DNA of 64,000 nt from Bubalus kerabau (Eukaryota > Chordata > Mammalia > Artiodactyla > Bovidae): the NCBI RefSeq assembly GCF_029407905.1, contig NC_073645.1:46997501-47061500 (forward strand), read 5' to 3'. A model generated the notes under the pieces. It saw only the letters and a program-made list of their open reading frames with translations, did not search any database and was not told the DNA's origin. Positions 42,081-52,700 of this stretch are shown here, one piece after another; within the stretch, counting starts at the first letter, position 1, and each line of letters begins with the position of its first letter. Made by a program: the position numbers and the translations under genes.

Positions 42081-42630
42081 CCGGCTAGCAGCAGCCCCCG
42101 TGGAGCTCCCACAGCAGGAAGGCACCAGGCTGAGGTCTGCCTCGCTTCTGGTGATAGGAGGCTGGGGGTCCCGTTTGAGAGTTATCGCTGGGCACCGACC
42201 CACACAGCTCTTCTCCTTAGCTCCTCTCTCAGTGGCTCTCCCTTCGCTTCCCCAGTGCTCCTGCTGGTGCATTTCTAGCTGATGCCCCGGGTACCTCGGT
42301 GGGCATGAGGGGACTGTGTCCCCCTCCAAGAGACTGGGTTGGCTCTCCTGAGTCACAATCAGATGGCCCCTTTTCCGGGAGTCTCAGCTGGGAGAAATGA
42401 ATTTGGTGACCTCAAGCACCCCACCTAGACTCATGGTTAACTGTCCCCACCCTCTCTCCTCCTAGCCCCTGACCCGAAGCATCCCTGGCTCTCTGTGGAT
42501 CTAACCTCCAGTCCAGAGGCCGGGGCTAAAGCCACATCTTTCTGGTCTCCCAAGTACAGGGTCTGCTCTCTCCCAGCCAGCAGTCTGAATCCCCAGCTTC
42601 ATCTATTTGACTTCCTTTCTCTCAAGGAAC
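42081..42630. other. single-copy GC-rich DNA
   Basis: No exon or repeat recognised. The minus frame 41850-42356 covers the MIR, so it is not an ancestral coding frame. Confidence 0.4.
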
Positions 42631-42639
42631 TTACAATTT

Positions 42640-43260
42640 AATCAGGAGTCCCTAATAGTACACGCATTCTAAATTGCAATCATTTATTGCATCTAGCCTG
42701 GGGCTTTTCTGTCTGTTAGAAATATCAGGGTTATTTCCTTCTTTTAAGAGTTTACGTTAAAAAAAAACTTTACAAATAATGTTTGCTGTTTAATGTTCTC
42801 CCCTGAAATATCAATCTGCAAAAATAGAAATCCTTTTTTACAATTCATCTTAAGGATAGAGTTCCAGTTTCTTATAATGTAATGGATGTACTGCAGATAA
42901 TGGTCCAATAGTGCAAATGAAAGGCGCATATAATCAAAATGATAATGGAGCGTATTGTACTGCTTGTATAATAAAATCCATACCAATATGGAAATCATAT
43001 CTCAAGGCAACATTCCTCTCTTTGATTTTTGTAATAATTGTACATGTAAGAGCAGGGCAGCGAGAAGTGGGGAGAACAAAGGCCTTTATTGCTTCATTAG
43101 GCAGCTGGCGTTCTGATGGTCCGGCCTGTCAACAGCCGTCCCTTAATTTCCAAGGGAAGCTTCTCCCCTGCCCGCAGAAATGATTTACCGTTCACGTCAG
43201 CTCCCTCTTCAGCCCTTTCTCTGCGAAGATTCACAATTAGACTAAGTGAGCTGTGATGGC
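42640..43260. other. AT-rich repeat-free island, CNE-like, about 600 bp
   Basis: This is the longest island of its kind here: 'ttgcaatcatttattgcatc', 'tttgctgtttaatgttctcc', 'gtgcaaatgaaaggcgcata', 'tttgtaataattgtacatgt' and 'cttaatttccaagggaagct'. No repeat family, no frame. Clustered TAAT, TGTTTA and ATTGT cores resemble developmental regulatory DNA. This needs a conservation track. Confidence 0.4.
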
Positions 43261-44099
43261 CATTTTGATTGGCACCTTCTGCCTCCTGGGCCTCCGGGGC
43301 TCGGGGTGTGGGTTAGATGGGAGCCAGGCCCCCAGAAGCTTTGGCCGGAAGAGGGGAGGAGGCCATGGTGGGCATTATAGAGCCTTGGAGCTGGGTACCT
43401 TTCTGCCCCACTCCCGAATTCTTGCAGAAGTCACCCTGCCTTGGTTTACCAAGCCTTTGGTAAGATGTTCCATGCGACAGGCTGAGTGTGAAGAAGTCCA
43501 CAGGAAGGGACAGAGGTCCTGGCCATATGGCCTCAGCGTGTAGATGATGGGTTAGTGCAGGTCAACGAACTTGGTGGGAAGACCATCCTGGAGTCAGCCA
43601 AGGTGGGTCTTAGTTTATGCAATGACTTGAGTATGACTTTGGCCTTGGCCTTGATGTCTCCCAGGTCCTCCGTGGCCATGTCCACTGCTCTTTCTACTAT
43701 ACTCAGGGCTTTCTCTGTGCATGCACAGTCTGGGAGGGGAGAGGTGGAGAGGAGGATCTGATGGAAGGCCTGCATGGCAGCCTTCAGAAGCTACGCTCTG
43801 GCAGGGTCTCAGTAAGCGGTGGGCCCACCTCAGTGTCTGTCCTGGTCCAACCTTGCCCCAGGCTCTCCTCACTAATCCTTCTTCTTTGGCTCCTGACCTC
43901 AGCCTACCCTGGTCTGACCATCCAGGCTTTTATGTGACCTTTTGTTCATGCATCTGCCCCCTCCAGACTTGGGACATGGATGACAAGGTAACCCTGCCCT
44001 ACAGGACCTATATGGGTTGGTAACATCTGCTTCCTCCTGGGCCAGCGTGGGGTGAAGTTAATAGCAGTCACTGCCAATTGCAGGGCATGATTTGGGATC
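43261..44099. other. single-copy GC-rich DNA
   Basis: No supported exon. An 80-codon minus frame (43533-43775) has no recognised domain. Confidence 0.4.
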
Positions 44100-44880
44100 A
44101 TCCTGGTGGATTCTTCAACAGCCATTTCAGTGGGGTGCTTTGTTATCCCTTTTTTATGAATGAAGCTGCCATAGATGTCATGTGCAGGCCTTTGTGTGGA
44201 CATCAACCCCTTTACCTAAATATAAAAGAGCTTGATTGCTGGATCATGTGATAAGAAAATGTGAAGTTTCGTAAGAAACTGTGAAACTGTCTGCCATTGT
44301 GGCTGTGTCATTTTGCGTTCCCACCGGCAATCAGAGTTCTCACTACTCCATATGCTCGTCAGCATTTGATGTTGTCAAGATTCCAGATTTGGCCATTCTA
44401 ATGGGTGTATGGTGGTACCTCATTGCTGTTTTAATTTGCGTTCCCTGATGATTTGTGATGTGGAGCAACTCTTCACAAGCTTATTTGTCATCTGTATATC
44501 TTCTTCGGTGAGGTGTCTGTTAAGAGTTCTGGCTTGTTTTTAAATTAGGTTGTTTATTTTCTTATTGTTTAGTTTTAAGAACTCTTTGCATATTTTGGAT
44601 AACTGTCCTTTATCACATGTGTCTTTTGCAAAAATTTTCTCCGAGTTCTGTGGCTTATCTTTTTATTCTCTTTACAGTGTCTTTCACAGAGAAGAATTTT
44701 AAAATTTTGATGATGCGCCTCTTGTCAATTTTTTCTTTCATAGACTGTGCCTTTGGTGTCGTGTCTAAAAAGTCATTGCCAAACCTAAGGTTATCTAGAT
44801 TTTCTCCTATATTGATTGACTATATGTGGTTCTTTTTCTCTCTCTATTCTATTCTATTGGTCTATTTGCCTATTCAAAGA
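44100..44880 (-). mobile_element. L1M 3'-UTR fragment, antisense
   Basis: 'gagcttgattgctggatcat', 'gtcattttgcgttcccaccg', 'ccattctaatgggtgtatgg', 'gaactctttgcatattttgg' and 'gtgtctaaaaagtcattgcc' occur in the order expected for the complement of an L1M ORF2 end and 3' UTR. Confidence 0.85.
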
Positions 44881-44887
44881 AATTGAC

Positions 44888-45271
44888 AGTGAAGAATTGA
44901 TGCTTTTGAACTGTGGTGTTGGAGAAAACTCTTGAGAGTCCCTTGGACTGCAAGGAGATCCAACCAGTCCATCCTAAAGGAAATCAGTCCTGAATATTCA
45001 CTGGAAGGACTGATGCTGAAGCTGAAACTCCAATACTTGGGCCACCTGATGCGAAGAGCTGACTTATTTGAAAAGACCCTGATGCTGGGAAAGATTGATG
45101 ATGGGAAGAGAAGGGGATGACAGAGGATGAGATGGTTGGATGGCATTACTGACTCAATGTACATGAGTTTGATTAAACTCTGGGAGTTGGTAATGGAGAG
45201 GCAGGCCTGGCATGCTGCAGTCCATGGGATCACAAAGAGTCAGACATGACTGAGTGACTGAACTGAACTGA
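44888..45271 (+). mobile_element. BovB 3'-end fragment, sense
   Basis: Begins at 'tgaagaattgatgcttttga' and runs to the terminus 'gtgactgaactgaactgaag'. It carries the C-terminal ORF2 tail ('LKLKLQYLGHLMRRADLFEK') and 3' UTR only. It abuts the L1M fragment. Confidence 0.95.
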
Positions 45272-45309
45272 AGAGACTAGATCTTAAAAGTCCTTATCAC
45301 ACATACAAA

Positions 45310-45388
45310 AAAAAAAAAAACTTTTTTGTAACTATCTATAGTGACAGATGTTGACTTAGACTTATTGTGGTGATCATCGCACAGTATA
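45310..45388 (+). mobile_element. old L1 3' tail, left part
   Basis: 'taactatctatagtgacaga', 'tgttgacttagacttattgt', 'ggtgatcatcgcacagtata' is a typical old L1 3' tail. It continues at 45619 after a DNA-transposon insertion. Confidence 0.75.
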
Positions 45389-45618
45389 CAGTCATCTTTC
45401 AGTGTCCACAGGAACTGGATCTAGGACCCGCCACAGATACCAAAATCCATTTATGCTCAAGTCCTATAGTTAGCACCCTGCAACTACAGGTTCTGCAAAT
45501 GCAGATCCAACCAACCATTGATTGTAAACATATTTATATGATAGTATATGTTGCAAAAAAAAATCTCTGTATAAGTGGAACCATGCAGTTCAAACCTATG
45601 TTTTTCAGGGGTGAACTG
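45389..45618 (+). mobile_element. MER2-like (Tigger) DNA transposon, internally deleted
   Basis: The left end 'cagtcatctttcagtgtcca' continues with 'gatctaggacccgccacaga' and 'taccaaaatccatttatgct', and the right end finishes in 'ggtgaactg'. This matches a Tigger/MER2 non-autonomous element. The left flank is TA, the pogo/Tigger target. No transposase is present. Confidence 0.78.
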
Positions 45619-45705
45619 TGTGCAAATATCAAATCATTATGTTGTATTACCTGAGACTAACTATATTACTTGAAACTAATATATGTCACTTATACCTCAA
45701 TTTTT
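45619..45705 (+). mobile_element. old L1 3' tail, right part
   Basis: 'tgcaaatatcaaatcattat', 'gttgtattacctgagactaa' and 'tatgtcacttatacctcaat' continue the tail interrupted at 45388. Confidence 0.78.
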
Positions 45706-45782
45706 TTAAATGATGAGGACTAGAGTATAAAATTACTATATCCCCATCACGAGTAGAATTATGACAGCTCTCATCCTAATTT

Positions 45783-45982
45783 TGGGGCTTCCCTGGTGGC
45801 TTGGCTGGTAAAGAATCCACCTGCAATTTGGGAGACCTGGGTTTGATCCCTGGGTTGGGAAGATCCCCTGGAGAAGGGAACAGCTACCCACTCCAGTATT
45901 CTGGCCTGGAAAATTCCATGGACTGTATAGTCCATGGTGTTGCAAAGAGTCAGACACGACTGAGCAACTTTCACTTTCACTT
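45783..45982 (+). mobile_element. Bov-tA SINE
   Basis: 'ggggcttccctggtggcttg', the B box 'gggtttgatccctgggttgg', the Bov-A body to 'gacacgactgagcaactttc'. A perfect 14-bp TSD 'tctcatcctaattt' lies at 45769-45782 and 45983-45996. Confidence 0.97.
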
Positions 45983-46029
45983 TCTCATCCTAATTTAAAC
46001 ATATATTTGAATTAGAATTATTTTGTTAT

Positions 46030-47161
46030 TATTAAGTATCCACACTACCCATAAAGCAGTATAATGCTATAGGAAAGTGGGTTGAGATTAGTTGTAAATA
46101 AATGTATATCACAAACTGATATAACCATTAAAAAAAGGCCATTCCCAAATTGTAACTGATACAGTAAGAAAGGAGGGAAAATGAAATAATATAAAATGCT
46201 CAACCACAAAAGGCAGAAAAAATAGTGAAAGATAAAAATAGGAACAAAGAACAAAGGCAAAAAATAGAAAAAGTAGTACACATGGTAGATACTAATTCAG
46301 CTACATGAATAAACACGTTGAATGTCAGTGGTCTAAATGCACTAAATAAAAGAGATTATCAGAGTTAATCAAAAAAGAAGACCCAAGTACATTTCACCTA
46401 TAAGAAACCCATGTAATAAAAACACATATAGATTGAAAGTAAGTGGATGGAGAAAGATATACTATGTTAATACAACTTAAAAGAAAACCAGAGTAGCTAT
46501 AGTAATTTCAAACAAAGAAGACTTTAAAGCAATGCAAGTTATCAGGGTTAAAGAGGACATTACATAAAGAAAAGGAGTCAGTTCTCCAAGAGGACATACC
46601 AATCCTTAATGTGTATGCTCCTAACAATACAGAATCAAAATATGTGCAGCATGAACTGATAGAACTGCAAGAAGAAACAGACGAATCCACTAGTATATGA
46701 ATAGCTGGAGACTTCAGTACCCATCTGTCAGAAATGAGCAAATTCAGCAGGCAGAAAATTAGCAAGGACATAGTTGAACATCATCAATTAACTGGATATA
46801 ATGGACATCTATTGACTACTTCATCCACATTCTTCTCAAGTTCACATGGATTGTTTATCAAGATAGACCACATTCTGGACCATGAAGCACCTTAAAAAAT
46901 TTAAATAAATTGACATCACATAATATCTGCTCTCAGACCACAAATGAGTTAAACTAGAAAGCAATAAAAAGAAATATAACTGAAAAATCTCAACATATGT
47001 GGAGATTAAACAGCATATTAGTCAAGAAAGAAAGAACACATGAGTCAAAGAAATCTCAAGAGAAACAAAAAGTATTTTGAACTAGATGGAAATGAAAACA
47101 CAGCTAGTCAAAATTTATGAGATATAGGTAACTAGTGCTTAGAGGGAAATTTATAGCATCA
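46030..47161 (+). mobile_element. L1 fossil, 5' part of ORF2 region
   Basis: From about 46290 the order is that of an L1 ORF2 endonuclease region: 'gtcagtggtctaaatgcact', 'aagaagacccaagtacattt', 'acacatatagattgaaagta', 'agtagctatagtaatttcaa' and 'ggacattacataaagaaaag'. All frames carry stops. The element continues after the BovB at 47660. The sequence before 46290 is probably L1 too, but is less certain. Confidence 0.82.
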
Positions 47162-47174
47162 GATGTGTATCCCT

Positions 47175-47646
47175 CAGTTCAGTTCAGTCTCTCAGTCGTG
47201 TCTGACTCTGCAACCCCATGAATCGCAGCACGCCAGGCCTCTCTGTCCATCACCAACTCCCAGAGTTCACCCAAACTCACGTCCATAGAGTCGGTGATGC
47301 CATCCAGCCATCTCATCCTCTGTCATCCCCTTCTCCTCCTGCCCCCAATTCCTCCCAGCATCAGAGTCTTTTCCAATGAGTCAACTTTTCACATGAGGTG
47401 GCCAAACTACTGGAGTTTCAGCTTTAGCATCATTCCTTCCAAAGAAATCCCAGGGCTGATCTCCTTCACAATGGACTGGTTGGATCTCCTTGCAGTCCAA
47501 GGGGCTCTCAAGAGTCTTCTCCAACACCACACTTCAAAAGCATCAATTCTTCAGCACTCAGCTTTCTTCACAGTCCAACTCTCACATCCATACATGATCA
47601 CAGGAAAAACCATAGCCTTGACTAGACGGACCTTTGTTAGCAAATG
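47175..47646 (-). mobile_element. BovB 5'-truncated copy inserted in L1
   Basis: 'cagttcagtctctcagtcgt' to 'gactagacggacctttgtta'. It is flanked by the 13-bp TSD 'gatgtgtatccct' (47162-47174) versus 'gatgtatatccct' (47647-47659), one mismatch, and splits the L1 ORF2 fossil. Confidence 0.96.
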
Positions 47647-47659
47647 GATGTATATCCCT

Positions 47660-48970
47660 AGACAAGAAGAAAGATTTAATATCAGTTATCTAAGTTTTCA
47701 CCTTGGGAAACTAGAAAAGGAAGAGCTAGAAAAAAGCAGAAGAAAAAAAATAATAAAAATTAGACCAGAAGTCAATGAAACGGAAAACAAGAAATCAATA
47801 GAGAAAATCAAGGGAAACAAAAGCTAATTCTCTGAAAAGATCAATGTAATCAACAAGCTTTTAGCCAGGAAGAAAAAAAAGAGAGAATGAGAGGACCCAA
47901 ATTACTAATATCAGAAATAAAAGAGGGGACATCACTACAGATCCCATAGATATTAAAAAGATAATAAAAGAAATATTATGAACAACACTGTGCCCAGAAA
48001 TTTGATAACCTAAATGCAAGGACTAAAACCTTTAAAGACACAATCTGCCAGAACTCACACAAGAAAAAGGAATAGGCAATCTGAATAGTCCTATATCTAT
48101 GAAAGACATTAAAGTAATAATTAATAAACTTCAAAAACAGAAAGCACCAGACACAGTTATGTTCACTGTGAACTTATTGAACATTTAAGGATATATTAAT
48201 TTTCTACAACCTCTTTCAGAAGATATAAGCAGAAGGTACACTTTGTAACTCATTTTATGAAATCTGCATTACCCCAATACCAAAACAAAGACATTACATG
48301 AAAAGAAAACTACAGATCAATATTTCTCATGAACATAGATTCTCAAAAAAAGTAGTAAATTGAATCAAACAATATATGAAAAGAATTATACACCATAACC
48401 AAGTGGTATTTATCCCAGGTATGCCAGACTGGTTCAACATCCAAAAGTCAGTCAATGCAGTCCATCATATCAGTAGGCTAAAGTGGAAAAATAATATGAT
48501 TATATCAAAACTGCATAAAAAGCATTTGACAAAACCCAATACCCATTCATGTTAAAAACTTAGTAAACTAGGAATATAAGGAAATTTTCTCAATTTGATG
48601 AAGAATAGCTACAAAAACCTACAGCTAACTTCATTCTTAGTAACCAGAAATTTGAAGATTTTCCACTAAGATTAAGAACAAGGCAAAGATATCACCTCTC
48701 ATCACTCTTTTCAACATCATATTGTAAGTCATAACTAATGCAGTAAGACAAGGAAACCAAAGGTATATTTATTGGAGAGGAAGAAATAAAACTGTATTTT
48801 CAGATGACTTGATTATCTATGTAGAAAATGCAAAAACTCAACAAAAACAAAATCTTCTGAAACTAATAAGCAATTATAGTCTGCAGATACAAGGTCAACA
48901 CACAGAAATCGATTGCTTTCCTTTTTAACAGCAGTGAATAACTGGACTTTGGAATTAAAAGCACAATACA
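47660..48970 (+). mobile_element. L1 fossil, ORF2 reverse-transcriptase region
   Basis: 'acatcactacagatcccata', 'cagaagatataagcagaagg', 'gaattatacaccataaccaa', 'gtggtatttatcccaggtat', 'cagatgacttgattatctat' and 'aatcgattgctttccttttt' follow an L1 RT domain in order. The RT active-site region ('cagatgacttgattat') has lost the tyrosine-alanine context. No frame survives. Confidence 0.9.
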
Positions 48971-49120
48971 GGCTTCTCCCTCCATGGGATTCTCCAGGCA
49001 AGAGTACTGGAGTGGGTTGCCATTTCCTTCTCCAGGGGATCTTCCCGACCCAGGGATCGAACCCCAGTCTCCCGCATTCCAGGCAGATGCTTTAACCTCT
49101 GAGCCACCAGGGAAGCCCAC
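48971..49120 (-). mobile_element. Bov-tA SINE, antisense, inserted in L1
   Basis: 'ggcttctccctccatgggat', 'gggttgccatttccttctcc', 'gatcttcccgacccagggat' and 'gagccaccagggaagccc' are the complement of a Bov-tA lacking its last ~50 bp (3' truncation). L1 text ('ggaattaaaagcacaatac' / 'tatttatatt') lies on both sides. Confidence 0.92.
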
Positions 49121-49432
49121 TATTTATATTAGCTCCCCCAAAAAGAAACACTTAGTTTTATATTTAACAAAATATGTGTAATTTTTATAAGAGGAAAATT
49201 ATAAAGCTCCAATGAACAAAATCAAAGAACTAAATAAACAGATAGTCCATGCTCATGGATAGGAAGACCCAATAGTATCAAGATATCAATTCTCCCCAAC
49301 TTCATCTAGAAATTTCAGTGCAATCTCAGTCAAAATCCCAGCAAGTTATTTTGTGGGTCTTGACAAACTGATTCTAAAATTTGTATAGAGAAACATAATA
49401 CCCAGAATAACTAACATAGTATTGAAGTCAGA
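49121..49432 (+). mobile_element. L1 fossil, continuing ORF2
   Basis: 'gaacaaaatcaaagaactaa', 'tcatggataggaagacccaa' and 'aatcccagcaagttattttg' continue ORF2 in the expected order. It ends at the TSD 'aagtcaga' (49425-49432) of the next small insertion. Confidence 0.88.
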
Positions 49433-49492
49433 TCCAACACAATATTGTAAAGCGATTATCCTCCAATTAAAAATCAATAAAACTTTCTTAAA
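49433..49492 (+). mobile_element. 60-bp bovine L1 3' tail insertion with TSD
   Basis: 'caacacaatattgtaaagcg', 'attatcctccaattaaaaat' and an A-rich end. It is bracketed by 'aagtcaga' at 49425-49432 and 49493-49500. Its removal restores continuous L1 ORF2 text ('...gaagtcaga' + 'gaactgacac'). Confidence 0.85.
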
Positions 49493-49500
49493 AAGTCAGA

Positions 49501-49533
49501 GAACTGACACTATTGACTTCAAGACTTACTATA
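49501..49533 (+). mobile_element. L1 fossil, ORF2 continuation
   Basis: 'gaactgacactattgacttc' and 'aagacttactata' are L1 ORF2. The last 13 bases (49521-49533) are the left TSD of the following SINE. Confidence 0.85.
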
Positions 49534-49723
49534 GGGAACTTCCCTGGTGGTCCAGTGGCTAGGACTCTGAGCTCCCCAGGCAGAGGACCCAGGTTTGATC
49601 CCTGATCAAGGAACTAGGTCCCACGTGCCTCAACTAAGAGTTTGCATGCCCCAACTGAAGATCTTGTATGCCATTACTAAGACCTGCTGTAGCCAATTAA
49701 ATAGATAAATAAATATTTTTTAA
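49534..49723 (+). mobile_element. CHR-type SINE inserted in L1
   Basis: 'gggaacttccctggtggtcc', the B box 'aggtttgatccctgatcaag', 'tgcctcaactaagagtttgc' and an (aaat)n tail. A perfect 13-bp TSD 'aagacttactata' lies at 49521-49533 and 49724-49736. Confidence 0.97.
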
Positions 49724-49736
49724 AAGACTTACTATA

Positions 49737-49762
49737 TAAAGCTACAGTAAACAAGACAGTGT
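49737..49762 (+). mobile_element. L1 fossil, last piece
   Basis: 'taaagctacagtaaacaaga' + 'cagtgt' is the ORF2 text expected after 'gacttactata'. L1 does not resume on the other side of the BovB, so the remaining L1 3' end was lost. Confidence 0.85.
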
Positions 49763-52700
49763 CAGTTCAGTTCAGTCGCTCAGTCGTGTCCAACTCTTTG
49801 TGACCCCATGAATCGCAGCACCCCAGGCCTCCCTGTCAATCACCAACTCCCAGAGTTCACCCAAACTCATGTGCATTGAGTCGGTGATGCCATCCAACCA
49901 TCTCATCCTCTGTCATCCCCTTCTCCTCCTGTCCCCAATCCCTCCCAGCATCAGGGTCTTTTCCAATGAGTCAACTCTTTGCATGAGGTGGCCAAAGTAT
50001 TGGAGTTTCAGCTTCAGCATCAGTCCTTCCAATGAACACCCAGGACTGGTCTCCTTTAGGATGGACTGGTTGGCTCTCCATGCAGTCCAAGGGACTCGCA
50101 AGAGTCTTCTCCAGCACCACAGTTCAAAAGCATCAATTCTTTGGTGCTCAGCTTTCTTTATAGTCCAACTCTCACATCCATACATGACCACTGGAAAAAC
50201 CATAACCTTGACTAGATGGACCTTTGTTGGCAAAGTAATGTCTCTGCTTTTCAATATGCTGTCTAGGTTGCTCATAACTTTCCTTCCAAGGAGTAAGTGT
50301 TTTAATTTCAAGGCTATAGTCACCATCTGCAGTGATTTTGGAGCCCAGAAAAATAAAGTCTGACACTGTTTCCCCATCTATTTGCCATGAAATGATGGGA
50401 CTGGATGCCATGATCTTAGTTTTTTGAATGTTGAGCTTTAAGCCAACTTTTTCACTCTCCTCTTTCACTTTCATCAAGAGGCTTTTTAGTTCTTCACTTT
50501 CTGCCATGAGGGTGGTGTCATCTGCATATCTGAGGTTATTAATATTTCTCCCGGCAATCTTGATTCCAGCTTGTGCTTCCTCCAGCCCAGTGTTTCTCAT
50601 GATGTACTCTGCATATAAGTTAAATAAACAGGGTGACAATATACAGCCTTGATGTACTCCTTTTCCTATTTGGAACCAGTCTGTTGTTCTATGTTCAGTT
50701 CTAACTGTTGCTTCCTGACCTGTATACAGATTTCTCAGGAGGAAGGTCAGGTAGTCTGTTATTCCCATCTCTTTCAGAATTTCCCACAGTTTATTGTGAT
50801 CCACACAGTCAAAGGCTTTGGCATAGTCAATAAAGCAGAAATAGATGTTTTTCTGGAACTCTCTTGCTTTTTCAATGATCCAACAGATGCTGGCAATTTG
50901 ATCTCTGGTTCCTCTGCCTTACTAAAACCAGCATGAAGATCTGGAAGTTCACAGTTTGCATACTGTTGAAACCTGGCTTGAAGAATTTTGAGCATTACTT
51001 TACTAGCATGTGAGATGAGTGCAATTGTGCAGTAGTTTGAGCATTCTTTGGCATTGCCTTTCTTAGGGATTGGAATGAAAACTGACCTTTTCCAGTCCTG
51101 TGGCCACTGCTGAGTTTTCCAAATTTCCTGGCCTATTGAGTGCAGCACTTTCACAGCATCATCTTTCAGGATTTGAAATAGCTCAACTGGAGTTTCATCA
51201 CCTCCACTAGCTTTGTTCATAGTGATGCTTCCTAAGGCCCACTTGACTTCACATTCCAGGATGTCTGGCCCTAGGTGAGTGAGCACACCATTGTGATTAT
51301 CTGGGTCATGAAGATCTTTTTTGTATAGTTCTTCTGTGTATTCTTGCCACCTCTTCTTAATATCTTCTGCTTCTGTTAGGTCCATACCATTTCTGTCCTT
51401 TATTGAGCTCATCTTTGCATGAAATGTTCTCTTGGTATCTTTAATTTTCTTGAAGAAATCTCTAGTCTTTCCCATTCCATTGTTTTCTTCTGTTTCTTTG
51501 CCCTGATCACTGAGGAAGGCTTTCTTATCTCTCCTTGCTCTTCTTTGGAACTCTGCATTCAGATTGGTATATCTTTCCTTTACTCCTTTGCCTTTTGCTT
51601 CTCTTCTTTTTCACAGCTATTTGTAAGACTTCCTCAGACAACCATTTTGTCTTTTTGCATTTCTTTTTCTTGGGGATACTCTTGATCACTGCCTCCAGTA
51701 CAATGTCATGAACCTCCATCCATAGTTCTTCAGGTACTCTGTCTATCAGATCTAACCCCTTGAATCTATTTGTCACTTCCACTGTATAATTGTAAGGGAT
51801 TTTGATTTAGGTCATACCTGAATGGTCTAGTGATTTTCCCTATTTTCTTCAATTTAAGTCTGAATTTTGTAATAAGGAGTTCATGATCTGAGCCACAGTC
51901 AGCTCCCAGTCTTGTTTTTGCTGACTGTATAGAGCTTCTCCATCTTTGGCTGCAAAGAATATAATCAATCTGATTTCAGTATTGACCATGTGTAGAATCT
52001 TCTCTTGTGTTGTTAGAAGAGGGTGTTTGCTATGACCAGTACGTTCTCTTGGCAAAACTATATTAGCCTTGGCCTGCTTCATTCCATACTCCAAGGGCAA
52101 ATTTACTTGTTACTCCAGGTATTTCTCGACTTCCTACTTTTGCGTTCCTGTCCACTATAATGAAAAGGACATCTGTTTTATGTGTTAGTGCTAGAACGTC
52201 TTGTAGGTCTTCATAGAACTATTCACCAGCTTCTTCAGTGTTAGTGGCTGGGGCAGAGACTTGGATTAGTGTGATATTGAATGGTTTGCCTTGGAAATGA
52301 ACAGAGATCATTCTGTCATTTTTGAGACTGCCCCCAAGTACTGCATTTAGGACTCTCTTGTTGACTATGAGGGCTATTCCATTTCTTCTAAGGGATTCTT
52401 GCCCACAGTAGTAGATATAATGGTCATCTGAGTTAAATTCACCAATTCTAGTCCATTTTAGTTCACTGATTCCTAGAATGTTAACGTTCACTCTTGCCAT
52501 CTCCTGTTTGACCACTTCCAATTTGCCTTGATTCATGGACCTAACATTCCAGGTTCCTATGCAATATTGCTCTTTACAGCATCAGACTTTACTCTATCAC
52601 CCATCACATCCACAAATGTGTGTTGTTTTTGCTTTGGCTCCATCTCTTCATTCTTTCTGGAGTTATTTCTTCACTGATCTCCAGTATCATGTTGGGCACC

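Noticed and set aside
41850..42356. 168-codon minus frame
   Set aside because: It covers an antisense MIR element (41965-42080), so it cannot be an ancestral coding exon. No domain seen.
50172..51475. Long reverse-transcriptase frames that could suggest an active retroelement or a domesticated gene
   Set aside because: Motifs including YADD are readable, but the ORF2 is split by several frame changes and lies in a normal BovB layout. No continuous protein or domestication signature (intact frame, independent promoter) is present.
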